Shown here: in pieces, positions 1 through 7,330 of the stretch
How the letters are laid out: every line of letters begins with the position of its first letter
Numbering within the stretch: the stretch's first letter is position 1
Source: Peptococcaceae bacterium UBA7185
GTDB lineage: Bacteria; Bacillota; Peptococcia; Peptococcales; Peptococcaceae
Direction: 5' to 3'
Assembly (NCBI GenBank): GCA_002491065.1
Contig: DKVF01000034.1
Coordinates: forward strand, 6,490 to 14,955
DNA: 8,466 bases
Notes under the pieces: generated by a model
The model's input: only the letters and a program-made list of their open reading frames with translations
Databases searched by the model: none
Told to the model about the DNA's origin: nothing
Program-made: the position numbers and the translations under genes

Positions 1-1861
1 CTACTCCACCTGCCACTGGTGCCATGTGATGGCCCATGAATCCTTTGAGGACAGAGAAGTGGCTAACCTGCTCAACCGGGAGTTCATCAGCATCAAAGTA
101 GACCGGGAGGAGCGCCCGGATATTGACGCGGTGTATATGTCTGTGTGTCAGGCCATGACAGGCTCCGGCGGATGGCCCCTGACGATCTTTATGACCCCGG
201 AGCAGAAGCCGTTCTTTGCCGGAACCTATTTTCCCAAGTATGGCGGCTATGGACGATTTGGCTTGATGGATTTGCTCGATCGGGTAGCTTACCTCTGGAA
301 GAACAATCGGGAGGAGCTGCTGCGGGCAGGAAATCAGATTACCGCAGCGATCAATCAGGGACAGACAGGCAATGGCTCGCAGCCTGACCGCCGGCTGGTG
401 GAACGGGCATACAGTCAGCTTGCCCAGCGGTTTGACCACAAGTGGGGCGGCTTTGGGGCAGCACCAAAATTCCCGACGCCCCACAATCTGCTGTTTCTTA
501 TGCGGTACGCCGATACCTTGCAGGAATCCAACGCTATGAAAATGGCGGAGATCACGCTGGAGGACATGGCGAAAGGCGGCATCTTTGACCATATCGGCGG
601 TGGCTTCTCCCGGTATTCCACGGATGAAATGTGGCTGGTTCCGCACTTTGAGAAGATGCTCTATGACAACACCCTTCTGCTGATTGCCTATACAAAAGCC
701 TATCAGCATACCAAGAAGGAATCCTTTGCAGATACTGCCGATAGAACCGCTGGGTATATTCTGCGGGAGCTGACCGATGAGGAAGGCGGCTGCTATTGCG
801 GTCAGGACGCGGACAGCGACGGTGTGGAAGGGAAATACTATGTGTTCACCCCGGAGGAAGTCAAGGCAGCTCTGGGGAAAGAAAACGGCGAAGAATTCTG
901 CCGCCTGTACGATATTACCGATACTGGCAATTTTGAAGGAAAGAGCATCCCTAACAGGATTCGCAGTTCCGAGGATGGTTGGAATATGGACGATCCCCGC
1001 CTAAATAAGCTTTATGAGTATCGACTGAATCGAACAAAACTCCACAAGGATGACAAGATTCTGCTTTCATGGAACGCTTGGGCGATTATTGCGCTTGCGA
1101 AAGCAGGACAGGTTTTGGAGGAACCGTCTTATCTGGACGCGGCTGTCCGTATCCATGTGTTTATTGAGCGCAAAATGGTGGATGGAAATGACCGGCTGTA
1201 CCTGCGCTACCGGGATGGAGACGCTGCCTATGTGGGGCAGTTGGAGGACTATGCGGTCTATGCTCTGGCGCTGCTGGAATTGTACCGGGTCACTTTTGAT
1301 GCCAAATACCTGCAAGCCGCAGTCCACCGTGCAGAACAGATGGTGGAACTGTTTGAGGATAAGGCAAACGGCGGCTATTTCATGACTGCCTATGATGGGG
1401 AGCAGCTCATCGCCCGACCCAAGGAAACCTATGACGGTGCCATGCCCTCCGGCAACTCCGTTGCCGCCATGGTGCTGCAAACGCTGGCATCCCTGACCGG
1501 GGAGCGGTCATGGCAAGCGGCGGCAGATAGGCAGCTTTCCTTCCTTGCCGGAGAAATTGGGGAATACCCTTCCACCAGCTGCTTTGGCGTGCTGGCGATG
1601 ATGGAAGCCCTGTATCCCTACCGGGAACTGGTCTGCGCCACAAGTGACGGTCTGCCTGAAGAATTGAAGGACTATCTGAGGTCGCATCCAGCGGATGAGC
1701 TGCATATCCTTCTGAAAACCAAGGAGAACGCAGAAGCCCTTGCGGAGTGCGCCCCGTTTACCAAAGACTATCCTATCCCAGAGCAGGGGAGTATGTTTTA
1801 TCTCTGCGAAGGCGGTGCCTGCAAAGCTCCCGTATCTGAGTTCAGCAAGTTGAAGATATAA
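1..1861 (+). CDS. DUF255/YyaL-family thioredoxin-domain protein (SPATA20-like), 5' end outside window
   Basis: The reading frame is open from base 2 to the left edge, so the true start lies upstream. The GTG at 26 and ATG at 29 are internal. The first visible residues are YSTCHWCHVMAHESF, with the C-x-x-C pair (C-H-W-C) of the family's thioredoxin domain. About 619 residues are visible; the family is usually near 680, so roughly 60 N-terminal residues are missing. Later family landmarks are FPTPHNLLFLMRY, GGGFSRYSTDEMW with PHFEKMLYDN, QDADSDGVEGKYY, LLSWNAWAI and GAMPSGNSVAAM, which belong to the six-hairpin-glycosidase-like helical domain fused behind the thioredoxin fold. The family (COG1331, B. 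subtilis YyaL) is widespread and cytosolic, and its biochemical role is not established. Sequence is GC-richer than the genes right of 3.6 kb, consistent with host chromosome. No frameshift is seen. It ends just before a hairpin. Confidence 0.95.
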   Translation, partial: YSTCHWCHVMAHESFEDREVANLLNREFISIKVDREERPDIDAVYMSVCQAMTGSGGWPLTIFMTPEQKPFFAGTYFPKYGGYGRFGLMDLLDRVAYLWKNNREELLRAGNQITAAINQGQTGNGSQPDRRLVERAYSQLAQRFDHKWGGFGAAPKFPTPHNLLFLMRYADTLQESNAMKMAEITLEDMAKGGIFDHIGGGFSRYSTDEMWLVPHFEKMLYDNTLLLIAYTKAYQHTKKESFADTADRTAGYILRELTDEEGGCYCGQDADSDGVEGKYYVFTPEEVKAALGKENGEEFCRLYDITDTGNFEGKSIPNRIRSSEDGWNMDDPRLNKLYEYRLNRTKLHKDDKILLSWNAWAIIALAKAGQVLEEPSYLDAAVRIHVFIERKMVDGNDRLYLRYRDGDAAYVGQLEDYAVYALALLELYRVTFDAKYLQAAVHRAEQMVELFEDKANGGYFMTAYDGEQLIARPKETYDGAMPSGNSVAAMVLQTLASLTGERSWQAAADRQLSFLAGEIGEYPSTSCFGVLAMMEALYPYRELVCATSDGLPEELKDYLRSHPADELHILLKTKENAEALAECAPFTKDYPIPEQGSMFYLCEGGACKAPVSEFSKLKI

Positions 1862-1887
1862 TTTGGGGAGCCTGTGTGCTCCCCAAA
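1862..1887 (+). terminator. hairpin directly after the YyaL-family gene, likely terminator
   Basis: A perfect 10-bp stem TTTGGGGAGC / GCTCCCCAAA with a 6-nt loop (CTGTGT) begins one base after the TAA stop. The position is right for a terminator, but the bases after the stem (AATGTCAATCC) are not a clean U-tract. It may be a weak terminator or a 3'-end stabilising hairpin. Confidence 0.55.
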
Positions 1888-2009
1888 AATGTCAATCCCC
1901 CAATAAAGATGTAACTGGTAGGCAATCGAAAACTATGGGGCGAAAAACCTGAAAATTGTAAATACTGGTTGCGGAGAGAGTAAAAAAGATGTAGAATAAG
2001 CATTAATAA

Positions 2010-2030
2010 AGGATAATACCTTATTATCCT
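2010..2030. repeat. 9-bp palindrome next to the recombinase terminator
   Basis: AGGATAATA and TATTATCCT form a perfect 9-bp inverted repeat with a 3-nt centre (CCT). It lies 6 bp from the larger terminator stem. It could be an extra 3' hairpin of the recombinase transcript or a protein-binding site. Read as 7-bp arms with a 7-bp centre it has the geometry of a tyrosine-recombinase core site, but no second copy was found in the window. Confidence 0.5.
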
Positions 2031-2036
2031 GCATAC

Positions 2037-2089
2037 AAAACTGCGTGACCGTCAATGGCATGTTGCCAGAAGACGGTCACGCAGTTTTT
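2037..2089. terminator. strong bidirectional intrinsic terminator with nested hairpin
   Basis: AAAACTGCGTGACCGTC (2037-2053) pairs perfectly with GACGGTCACGCAGTTTT (2072-2088), a 17-bp stem. The AAAA and TTTTT ends supply a U-tract on either strand. The loop itself contains TGGCA-TGT-TGCCA (2056-2068), a 5-bp inner hairpin. The stop codon of the minus-strand recombinase (2090-2088) overlaps the outer edge, so this terminates that gene, and it also blocks plus-strand read-through from the YyaL side. Confidence 0.9.
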
Positions 2090-3017
2090 ATTGGGTGCAG
2101 ATTTTATTTCGGGGATGCTTGGTGGTGAGTATATCCCGCTGCTTCTTTGATGTGACATGCGTATAAATTTGAGTTGTTACAATGGAGCTGTGGCCCAACA
2201 ATTGTTGTATGTATCTGATATCCACATCCTCTTCGAGAAGCAGGGTGGCGAAGGAGTGGCGGAACACATGGGGTGTGATATGTTGTGTGATTCTGGCAGC
2301 CTGACTGTACTTGTTGATCATGAATCGAACCGACTGGTCAGACAGTTGCTTCCCAAGACGGTTTATGAAGAACCATCCGGTTCCGGTGATTTCTTTTGAG
2401 AAAGCATGATAGTAAGATTCTACTGCAAGAAGTACCGCATGATTTCCAATCTGAATAATCCTCTCTTTGGAGCCCTTTCCATATATCTTGATGATTCCTT
2501 CAATCAGATTTACATCTTCAGCATGTAGAGAACATAATTCTGAGACTCGCATACCCGTAGCAAAAAGAAGTTCGAGAACAGCAACATCACGTAGGCTGGT
2601 GCGATATTCATATGTAGTTTCCTTTTTCGAAGCCAACTGCTGATAGGCACATCGCAGTAATGTATCGATTGAAGTCAGAGAAATTGTGCGGGGGAGAAGA
2701 AACGGTTCGTGGAGCTTGACGCGTATTTTAGAGAAAGGATTCTCGTCAATGATTTCCTCATATTCGAGATAGTTGAAAAAAGCTTTCAGACTGGCAATCT
2801 TCCTCTTAACGCTTTTGATTTTGTAATGACCGTGCAGGCATGCAATATATGCTTGCAGGTTTTCTTTGCAATAGGAGTTACCTTCCTTTTGAATAAATGC
2901 GGAAAATTGAAGAAGGTCGATGCGATAAGCCTTAATCGTTTTGGAATCTAATCCTTTTTCAAACCGGCAATGATTTAGATAACGGTGGATTTCTGTTTCA
3001 ATATAATTCTTATCAAT
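2088..3017 (-). CDS. tyrosine site-specific recombinase, XerC/XerD-like
   Basis: A phage-integrase-family recombinase that cuts and rejoins DNA through a 3'-phosphotyrosine. It has an N-terminal SAM-like core-binding domain (TIKAYRIDLLQFSAF onward) and a C-terminal catalytic domain. Numbered from the upstream ATG at 3122, the full set is present: R192 (GMRVSEL), K216 (YGKGSKE), H285-x-x-R288 (HVFRHSF), H311 (LLGHSS) and nucleophile Y320 (IYTHV). Start choice: the only in-frame ATG (3122) has no ribosome binding site and would add a 35-residue tail (CFILFQNPLYLFL) unlike the family. An ATT at 3017 (codon 36) lies 8 nt after AGGAG and gives about 309 residues, the normal Xer size, so I prefer it. 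ATT starts are rare, so the gene may be weakly expressed or its ATG may have mutated. It stands alone, with no excisionase or partner recombinase. It could mobilise or invert nearby DNA; its target site is unknown. Confidence 0.93.
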   Translation of the reverse strand: MDKNYIETEIHRYLNHCRFEKGLDSKTIKAYRIDLLQFSAFIQKEGNSYCKENLQAYIACLHGHYKIKSVKRKIASLKAFFNYLEYEEIIDENPFSKIRVKLHEPFLLPRTISLTSIDTLLRCAYQQLASKKETTYEYRTSLRDVAVLELLFATGMRVSELCSLHAEDVNLIEGIIKIYGKGSKERIIQIGNHAVLLAVESYYHAFSKEITGTGWFFINRLGKQLSDQSVRFMINKYSQAARITQHITPHVFRHSFATLLLEEDVDIRYIQQLLGHSSIVTTQIYTHVTSKKQRDILTTKHPRNKICTQ

Positions 3018-3025
3018 TTTTATAT

Positions 3026-3030
3026 CTCCT
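3026..3030 (-). promoter_or_regulatory. Shine-Dalgarno that places the recombinase start at an ATT codon
   Basis: On the minus strand AGGAG is followed by ATATAAAA and then ATT-GAT-AAG. The 8-nt spacing is ideal. No ATG, GTG or TTG lies in frame at this distance. The nearby ATG at 3040 is out of frame and meets a stop after three codons. Confidence 0.55.
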
Positions 3031-3064
3031 ATCTGACCATTTGTGGTATGTTTGGACAGAAATA

Positions 3065-3093
3065 AGTATAGTGGATTTTGAAAAAGGATGAAA
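3065..3093 (-). promoter_or_regulatory. possible recombinase promoter
   Basis: Minus-strand TATACT (3070-3065) is a good -10 box. Seventeen bases upstream is TTTCAT (3093-3088), a poor -35 box. Transcription would begin near 3058, about 40 nt ahead of the proposed ATT start and downstream of the ATG at 3122, which again favours the shorter protein. Confidence 0.35.
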
Positions 3094-3169
3094 CAATGCT
3101 GGATGGATTTTGTACAATACATGGAAGGGGCGGTTATGCACCAGATGCTTCACAACGGTATCTATTGAA

Positions 3170-3201
3170 ACTGAGGGAAGACTAGTTGGGTTTCCCTCAG
3201 T
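3170..3201 (-). terminator. hairpin after the tocopherol-cyclase remnant
   Basis: ACTGAGGGAA (3170-3179) pairs with TTCCCTCAGT (3192-3201), 10 bp with a 12-nt loop, overlapping the TGA stop (3199-3197) of the minus-strand remnant. The minus strand continues with TTTCAATAG, a weak U-run. This is probably the original terminator of the decayed gene. Confidence 0.5.
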
Positions 3202-3640
3202 ATTCATACTCAAAAGCAGCATTCGGAGCGTCCAACTCTAACAGCGGGACTCCATTTTCTTCAAAAAGGCATGAAACCTTGTAGGAAGGATGCTCATGGA
3301 TAGTCCGAACCATGGCTCCGTTGACAGGTGCGCATAAGGGATGCCCAGACTGCTTTTGAGGATTTACGGTCAGTGTGAAATTGCCTTGCCGGACGATAAT
3401 TTCATCGGCTTCGATTTTGACTGCCTTGGCACCCAGATAGGTGGCAAGGCGGTATTCTTTTCCCTCAGATACACAATGCCGATGACTCCTGTGAAGTAAA
3501 AACAACCAAATGGGATTTCGGCAATAGAGAGCATCAGCGCGCCATCCGGGAAGCTGCATTGTGTCTAGGCGTATTTTCTGGGAAATGAATACCCTAGGTC
3601 TCCTTTGATATAGCCGATGGCATCATATATTATTGATTCA
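3197..3640 (-). pseudogene. C-terminal remnant of a tocopherol-cyclase-family protein gene, truncated and broken twice
   Basis: Two minus-strand frames join into one protein end. Frame one (about 3640 to 3466) reads YDAIGYIKGDLGYSFPRKYA, then stop TAG (3567-3565), then TQCSFPDGALMLSIAEIP, FGCFYFTGVIGIVYL. Frame two (from 3466) reads EGKEYRLATYLGAKAVKIEA and on to DAPNAAFEYEY, ending at 3197. From memory of the Firmicute 'tocopherol cyclase family' proteins, this order matches their C-terminal half (a G-x-x-FTG-x-IG stretch, then EGKEYR-ATYLGAK, then a final FE-EY). The stop falls where I expect tryptophan (TGG to TAG). The frame change fits loss of one G in CTGGAG. Similarity ends near 3640, so the 5' part is missing. 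A 120-codon reading frame (3559-3197) remains open, but its first 30 residues are frameshift noise. The family's activity in bacteria is not established; the gene is almost certainly dead here. Confidence 0.7.
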
Positions 3641-3655
3641 CTTGAGAATCAAGTG
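3633..3655. promoter_or_regulatory. overlapping inverted repeats abutting the operon promoter, candidate operator
   Basis: Two overlapping palindromes share bases: TTGATTC (3633-3639) with GAATCAA (3646-3652), and CACTTGA (3639-3645) with TCAAGTG (3649-3655). The second ends exactly where the -35 box begins. A dimeric regulator could bind here. As RNA the two pairings would exclude each other. The arms are short and AT-rich, so chance cannot be dismissed. Confidence 0.45.
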
Positions 3656-3684
3656 TTGTTTTTGCTTAATTCGCGTGCTATAAT
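3656..3684 (+). promoter_or_regulatory. sigma-70/SigA-type promoter for the methyltransferase operon
   Basis: TTGTTT (3656-3661), a 17-bp spacer and a perfect TATAAT (3679-3684) preceded by TGC, which makes an extended -10 element. Transcription should begin near 3691, leaving a leader of about 65 nt before the ATG at 3757. No other promoter this good is seen ahead of the four genes. Confidence 0.7.
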
Positions 3685-3756
3685 TAAACAATACAGATGA
3701 GCATTCCTTAACACAAGTCTCTTTATATATTTCTAATTTGTTTTTTGGGGTGGACC

Positions 3757-5184
3757 ATGAGTTCTATTTTAGATAATAAAAAGAATAAAGACAAGTGTCA
3801 GAAATTTACTCCAGAAAACATAGTTAGTGAAATGCTTGACCTTGCAGGATATACACATCATTTGAGTGGGAAAAAAGTTCTTGAGAATTCATTCGGCTCT
3901 GGAAATGTCCTTGTTGCAATAGTAAAACGGTATATTGTAGATAGTCTCAATGCTGGAATACCAGTAAGTAGTATTGCTGCAAATTTGGAAACAGATATTT
4001 ATGGCGTGGAATTAGACAGAGAACTATTCGGAATTTGCATTGAAAGATTGAATAAAATTACAAATGAGTATGGAATCCCTCCTGTAAAGTGGTTACTATT
4101 TAATGAAAACGCACTTACATGGAAATGCGATGTTACTTTCGATTTCATTATTGGTAATCCTCCGTATATCACATACAAGGACATAGATGACGATAGTAGA
4201 AGATTTCTGAAACAGACATTTTCATCTTGTTCAAATGGTAAGTTCGATTATTGTTATGCTTTTATCGAGCGTAGTATAAACTTGCTTTCAGACAAGGGAA
4301 AACTTGTTCAGCTTGTTCCTACTAACATATATAAGAATGTCTTCGGAAAAAATCTTCGAAGTATTCTTTTACCATATGTTGATGTTATCAAAGAGTATCC
4401 GGGCGAGAAATTGTTTGCCGATACACTAACTTCAAGCACCGTTTTTTTATTCGACAAATCAACAGAATCAGCTAACGTAACATATTCAGATATGTCTGCA
4501 AAAAAAACATTTGTCTTCCCGCGTAGTTCGCTCGGAGAAAAATGGGTTTTTACTGAGAAGGAAGACCAGAAACAAAGAACGGCTGTACGTTTTGGAGACT
4601 GTTTCAATGCGTCAATTGTGGTCGCAACATTGCTAAATGAAGCTTTTCTTTTATCACCGGACGACGTGAGAGAAACTGGCATCGAGCAAGCTGTGATAAG
4701 ACGGGCTGCCTCACCTAAAAAAATGCGGCAGAAAGTTGTAGAATACATTATCTTCCCGTATTATTATGAAGGTGGTACCTTTCACCGTTATGCTAAGGAA
4801 GAATTTGAGAATAAATTCCCAAACGCAGTTGGCCATCTGAATCTATATAAGGAAAAGCTTGATAAAAGAGATGTCGATAATAATACTGAATGGTTTGAGT
4901 ACGGACGTACACAAGCGTTGACACGGCTTAATCAGCGGAAACTTCTAATGTCAACTGTATTAACAAACCATGCAGAAATCTATGAGCTTGATGCAGATAC
5001 TATTCCATATTCCGGAATCTTCATTACTGTAAAAAAGCCGGAATACACACTTGCTGATGCTGAGCGGATCTTGCGTGATGAGAGATTTGTGAAATACGTT
5101 AAGTCAATAGGTATTAGTGTGAGTGGGAATTCAAAGCGAATTACTTGCAAAGATGTAAATAACTACATGTTCGTAAGGGAGTAG
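3757..5184 (+). CDS. N6-adenine-specific DNA methyltransferase (Eco57I/TaqI-like class)
   Basis: It transfers a methyl group from S-adenosylmethionine to adenine N6 in DNA. In the 475-residue protein from ATG 3757, the KFTPENIVSEMLDLAGY lead-in (16-32) precedes SAM-binding motif I ENSFGSGN (43-50), the acidic VELD (84-87) after strand two, and catalytic motif IV NPPY (134-137). The C-terminal half (about 250-475) lacks catalytic motifs and ends in KLLMSTVLT, SGIFITV and GISVSGNSKRITCKDVNNYMF-like sequence typical of target-recognition domains in single-chain gamma-class enzymes. GGGGTGG sits 3-6 nt before ATG 3757. A TTG at 3745 is in frame but would bury that ribosome binding site. It is far shorter than PglX of BREX and lacks HsdM hallmarks. 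It is the first gene of an operon whose second gene starts 4 nt later, so it probably marks self DNA for the cassette. Codon use is AT-rich compared with the YyaL gene. Confidence 0.95.
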   Translation: MSSILDNKKNKDKCQKFTPENIVSEMLDLAGYTHHLSGKKVLENSFGSGNVLVAIVKRYIVDSLNAGIPVSSIAANLETDIYGVELDRELFGICIERLNKITNEYGIPPVKWLLFNENALTWKCDVTFDFIIGNPPYITYKDIDDDSRRFLKQTFSSCSNGKFDYCYAFIERSINLLSDKGKLVQLVPTNIYKNVFGKNLRSILLPYVDVIKEYPGEKLFADTLTSSTVFLFDKSTESANVTYSDMSAKKTFVFPRSSLGEKWVFTEKEDQKQRTAVRFGDCFNASIVVATLLNEAFLLSPDDVRETGIEQAVIRRAASPKKMRQKVVEYIIFPYYYEGGTFHRYAKEEFENKFPNAVGHLNLYKEKLDKRDVDNNTEWFEYGRTQALTRLNQRKLLMSTVLTNHAEIYELDADTIPYSGIFITVKKPEYTLADAERILRDERFVKYVKSIGISVSGNSKRITCKDVNNYMFVRE

Positions 5185-5188
5185 GACT

Positions 5189-7330
5189 ATGGAGCAATTA
5201 CAATATGTTATTGAGGACAGTACGATTGCGGAACTTTTGGGAGTCCAAAACTTTACTAATGATGAATCTGCGGTTTTGGAGTTAGTAAAAAATTCCTACG
5301 ATGCGAAAGCGTCCACTGTGACATTGGAATTTTCTGAAAACACACTAGCAGTTTCTGACAATGGGGAAGGCATGAATGCGTCCGATATTAAGCGGAATTG
5401 GATGCATGTGGGCAAAAGCCCAAAAGAATATGAAGTGATAGACCGGGACGGTCAGAAAAGGGTCCTTGCAGGCGCAAAAGGTATTGGACGTTTTGCACTT
5501 GCAAGATTGGGCAGACATGTTGAAATCCAGTCGCAAAAAGAAGGGTTTCCTGGCGTTGCGTGGATGACAGATTGGGGCACTTCCACGCTAAATGAAATTC
5601 CATTAAGCGAAGGACACGGGACAAAAATTGTGATCTCTGATCTTAGAGAGAAATGGAACAAGAAAAAAATTGAAAAGCTGAAAGAATTTCTGTCAAAAAC
5701 ATACAATGCTACTGAGATGCAAATATTTATTGCCCATCCAGATATGTCATGTGTGGTGCCTCGTTACTTTCAAAATCCTGAGTTGGGAAGGGATTATCTG
5801 AGTAGAATTAATATCCATTTTGAGAGCGAAAGCCAGATGTTGTTTACTAGTGTTATCTCTGATGAATTTGCAGAAGAAGCAAAAGAATACTGTGTTGGCT
5901 TGGACATTACCCGGTTTCAAACAAGTAACAATATGGTTGATGAACTTAAGTCATCTGCAGAATGGGATCTTTCAGATATGGAGTTAAAGACCCATCTTCA
6001 AAGTTTGGGTGACTTTTCCGGCGAGTTCTATTTCTCTGTTAAACCTACAAAGGTGGAGGCTGACAAGTTTTTGTATAAGCGATCTTCTTTCGGAGATGGG
6101 CTTCCTGGTGGAGTTATTCTGTATCGAAATGCATTTAGCATTGCTGCATACGAAGGGAAAAAGGATTGGTTAGGGTTCGGAAAACGTTCCAGAAAATCAC
6201 CAGCAGCTGCGTCACACCCGACTGGTTCATGGCGTGTCAGAGAAAACCAGATTGCAGGAAAAGTTGAGATAGACAAGAAACGAAATGCGGTCCTTCGGGA
6301 TCTCTCTAACCGGCAAGGTCTAGATGAAAATATTTACTATGAATTATTCGTTGAAATCATTCTGACAGGAATTAAGGAATTTGAAAGATATCGCCAAGGA
6401 ATCATTCGAAAAATAGATGTAAAAAATGCACAACCAATGAAAAAATCTGCCCCAATTTCAGATAGAGTAATTGCTAACCCGAAAGATATTTCAACACTCT
6501 CGACCGAAGAAGCAAAGCAATTGGCATCCGAGATTAAAACCTATCGCCAAGAGAATTTTGAGGTAAAGCGAGAAAAAGAGGATGTTGAGAATCGATATAA
6601 GTATGATGTGCGTATCTTGAATGTACTTGCTACGGTGGGACTAAAGGCTGCATCAATTGCGCACGAGATGAAGAATAACCGCAATTCCATTGCTGATAAT
6701 ACAGACAATATTATTGCAGCTCTTCAAGAATACGGTTTTTGGAATGAGCTTAACTCTCCAGAAATGACAGCGAAGGCATATAAAAATGTTCCTTATTTGC
6801 TAGATTCTAATAAAACAATCAGTGCAAAAATTGTTGCATTTATGAACGTGATGCTATCGGAAATAGAAAAAAGACAATTCAAATCTGTTTGGCAAAGCGT
6901 GATGGATATTATACGGCGAATTAAAAACAGATGGGAAGAAGACTATGCTTGGCTGGCAATTGAAATAACTAATCAGGAAGATATTTGCTGCAATATTTCT
7001 GAGGATGTGCTGCAAGTAATTTTTGATAACCTTATCCTGAATAGTGTTCAGCAAAATGAAAATCGAAATCATCTCAGGATTACTATATCTGCGGAGCTTT
7101 CAGAAGGATGTTTAGCCTTTGCGTACTCTGATGATGGTAAGGGATTGGATTCAAAATATCAGAATGATCCTAAAAGAATTTTGGCGGTTCACGAAACGAC
7201 TCGTAAGAATGGCCATGGTTTAGGTATGTGGATTGTAAATAATACTGTCGTTATGTCCGGTGGGCGAATTGACGATATCAATGGCCGAGGCGGATTCTCA
7301 ATGGAATTTACGATTGGAGGCGTGGAATAA
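5189..7330 (+). CDS. tandem-GHKL ATPase: MORC/Hsp90-like module plus histidine-kinase-like module
   Basis: A 713-residue cytosolic protein without signal peptide or membrane segments. Residues 1-180 form a GHKL ATPase: N-box ELVKNSYDA (E31, N35), DNGEGM (57-62), lid AGAKGIGR (94-101) and GHGT (142-145). Residues about 200-390 contain GGVILYRNAF, KKDWLGFGKR, a RVRENQIAGKVEI stretch and LSNRQGLDEN, as in the transducer region of MORC/MutL-like ATPases tied to restriction. A charged coiled-coil-like linker (about 437-475) leads to an H-box-like SIAHEMKNN with H492. A second ATPase follows: N-box DNLILNSVQQ (D613, N614, N618), G1 DDGKGL (648-653) and G2 GHGLGM (675-680), as in sensor kinases. The ATG has AAGGGAG 7 nt upstream, inside the methyltransferase stop region, and the stop overlaps the next start (TAATG). 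By inference it senses a DNA or protein complex and may phosphorylate the next gene's product. Whether H492 is truly phosphorylated is unknown. Confidence 0.92.
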   Translation: MEQLQYVIEDSTIAELLGVQNFTNDESAVLELVKNSYDAKASTVTLEFSENTLAVSDNGEGMNASDIKRNWMHVGKSPKEYEVIDRDGQKRVLAGAKGIGRFALARLGRHVEIQSQKEGFPGVAWMTDWGTSTLNEIPLSEGHGTKIVISDLREKWNKKKIEKLKEFLSKTYNATEMQIFIAHPDMSCVVPRYFQNPELGRDYLSRINIHFESESQMLFTSVISDEFAEEAKEYCVGLDITRFQTSNNMVDELKSSAEWDLSDMELKTHLQSLGDFSGEFYFSVKPTKVEADKFLYKRSSFGDGLPGGVILYRNAFSIAAYEGKKDWLGFGKRSRKSPAAASHPTGSWRVRENQIAGKVEIDKKRNAVLRDLSNRQGLDENIYYELFVEIILTGIKEFERYRQGIIRKIDVKNAQPMKKSAPISDRVIANPKDISTLSTEEAKQLASEIKTYRQENFEVKREKEDVENRYKYDVRILNVLATVGLKAASIAHEMKNNRNSIADNTDNIIAALQEYGFWNELNSPEMTAKAYKNVPYLLDSNKTISAKIVAFMNVMLSEIEKRQFKSVWQSVMDIIRRIKNRWEEDYAWLAIEITNQEDICCNISEDVLQVIFDNLILNSVQQNENRNHLRITISAELSEGCLAFAYSDDGKGLDSKYQNDPKRILAVHETTRKNGHGLGMWIVNNTVVMSGGRIDDINGRGGFSMEFTIGGVE

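Noticed and set aside
1067..1480. 137-codon minus-strand reading frame inside the YyaL-family gene
   Set aside because: It lies wholly within a clearly conserved gene on the other strand, in GC-richer DNA where antisense frames stay open by chance.
1905..1993. AAAGATGTA repeated at 1905-1913 and 1985-1993 as recombinase arm sites
   Set aside because: Nine-base repeats in AT-rich spacer are easily chance, and no further copies or symmetric placement were seen.
3013..3222. 69-codon minus-strand reading frame over the recombinase upstream region
   Set aside because: It overlaps the recombinase promoter and 5' end, resembles no family I know and has no ribosome binding site; it is a chance frame.
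3745..3756. TTG start extending the methyltransferase by four residues
   Set aside because: The GGGGTGG Shine-Dalgarno lies inside this extension and is correctly spaced for ATG 3757.
4308..4748. 146-codon minus-strand reading frame inside the methyltransferase gene
   Set aside because: It is antisense to a conserved protein, with no recognisable motif or separate ribosome binding site.
3757..5184. BREX PglX or type I HsdM identity for the methyltransferase
   Set aside because: PglX is more than twice as long, no BREX partner genes are visible, and no HsdS or HsdR gene accompanies it.
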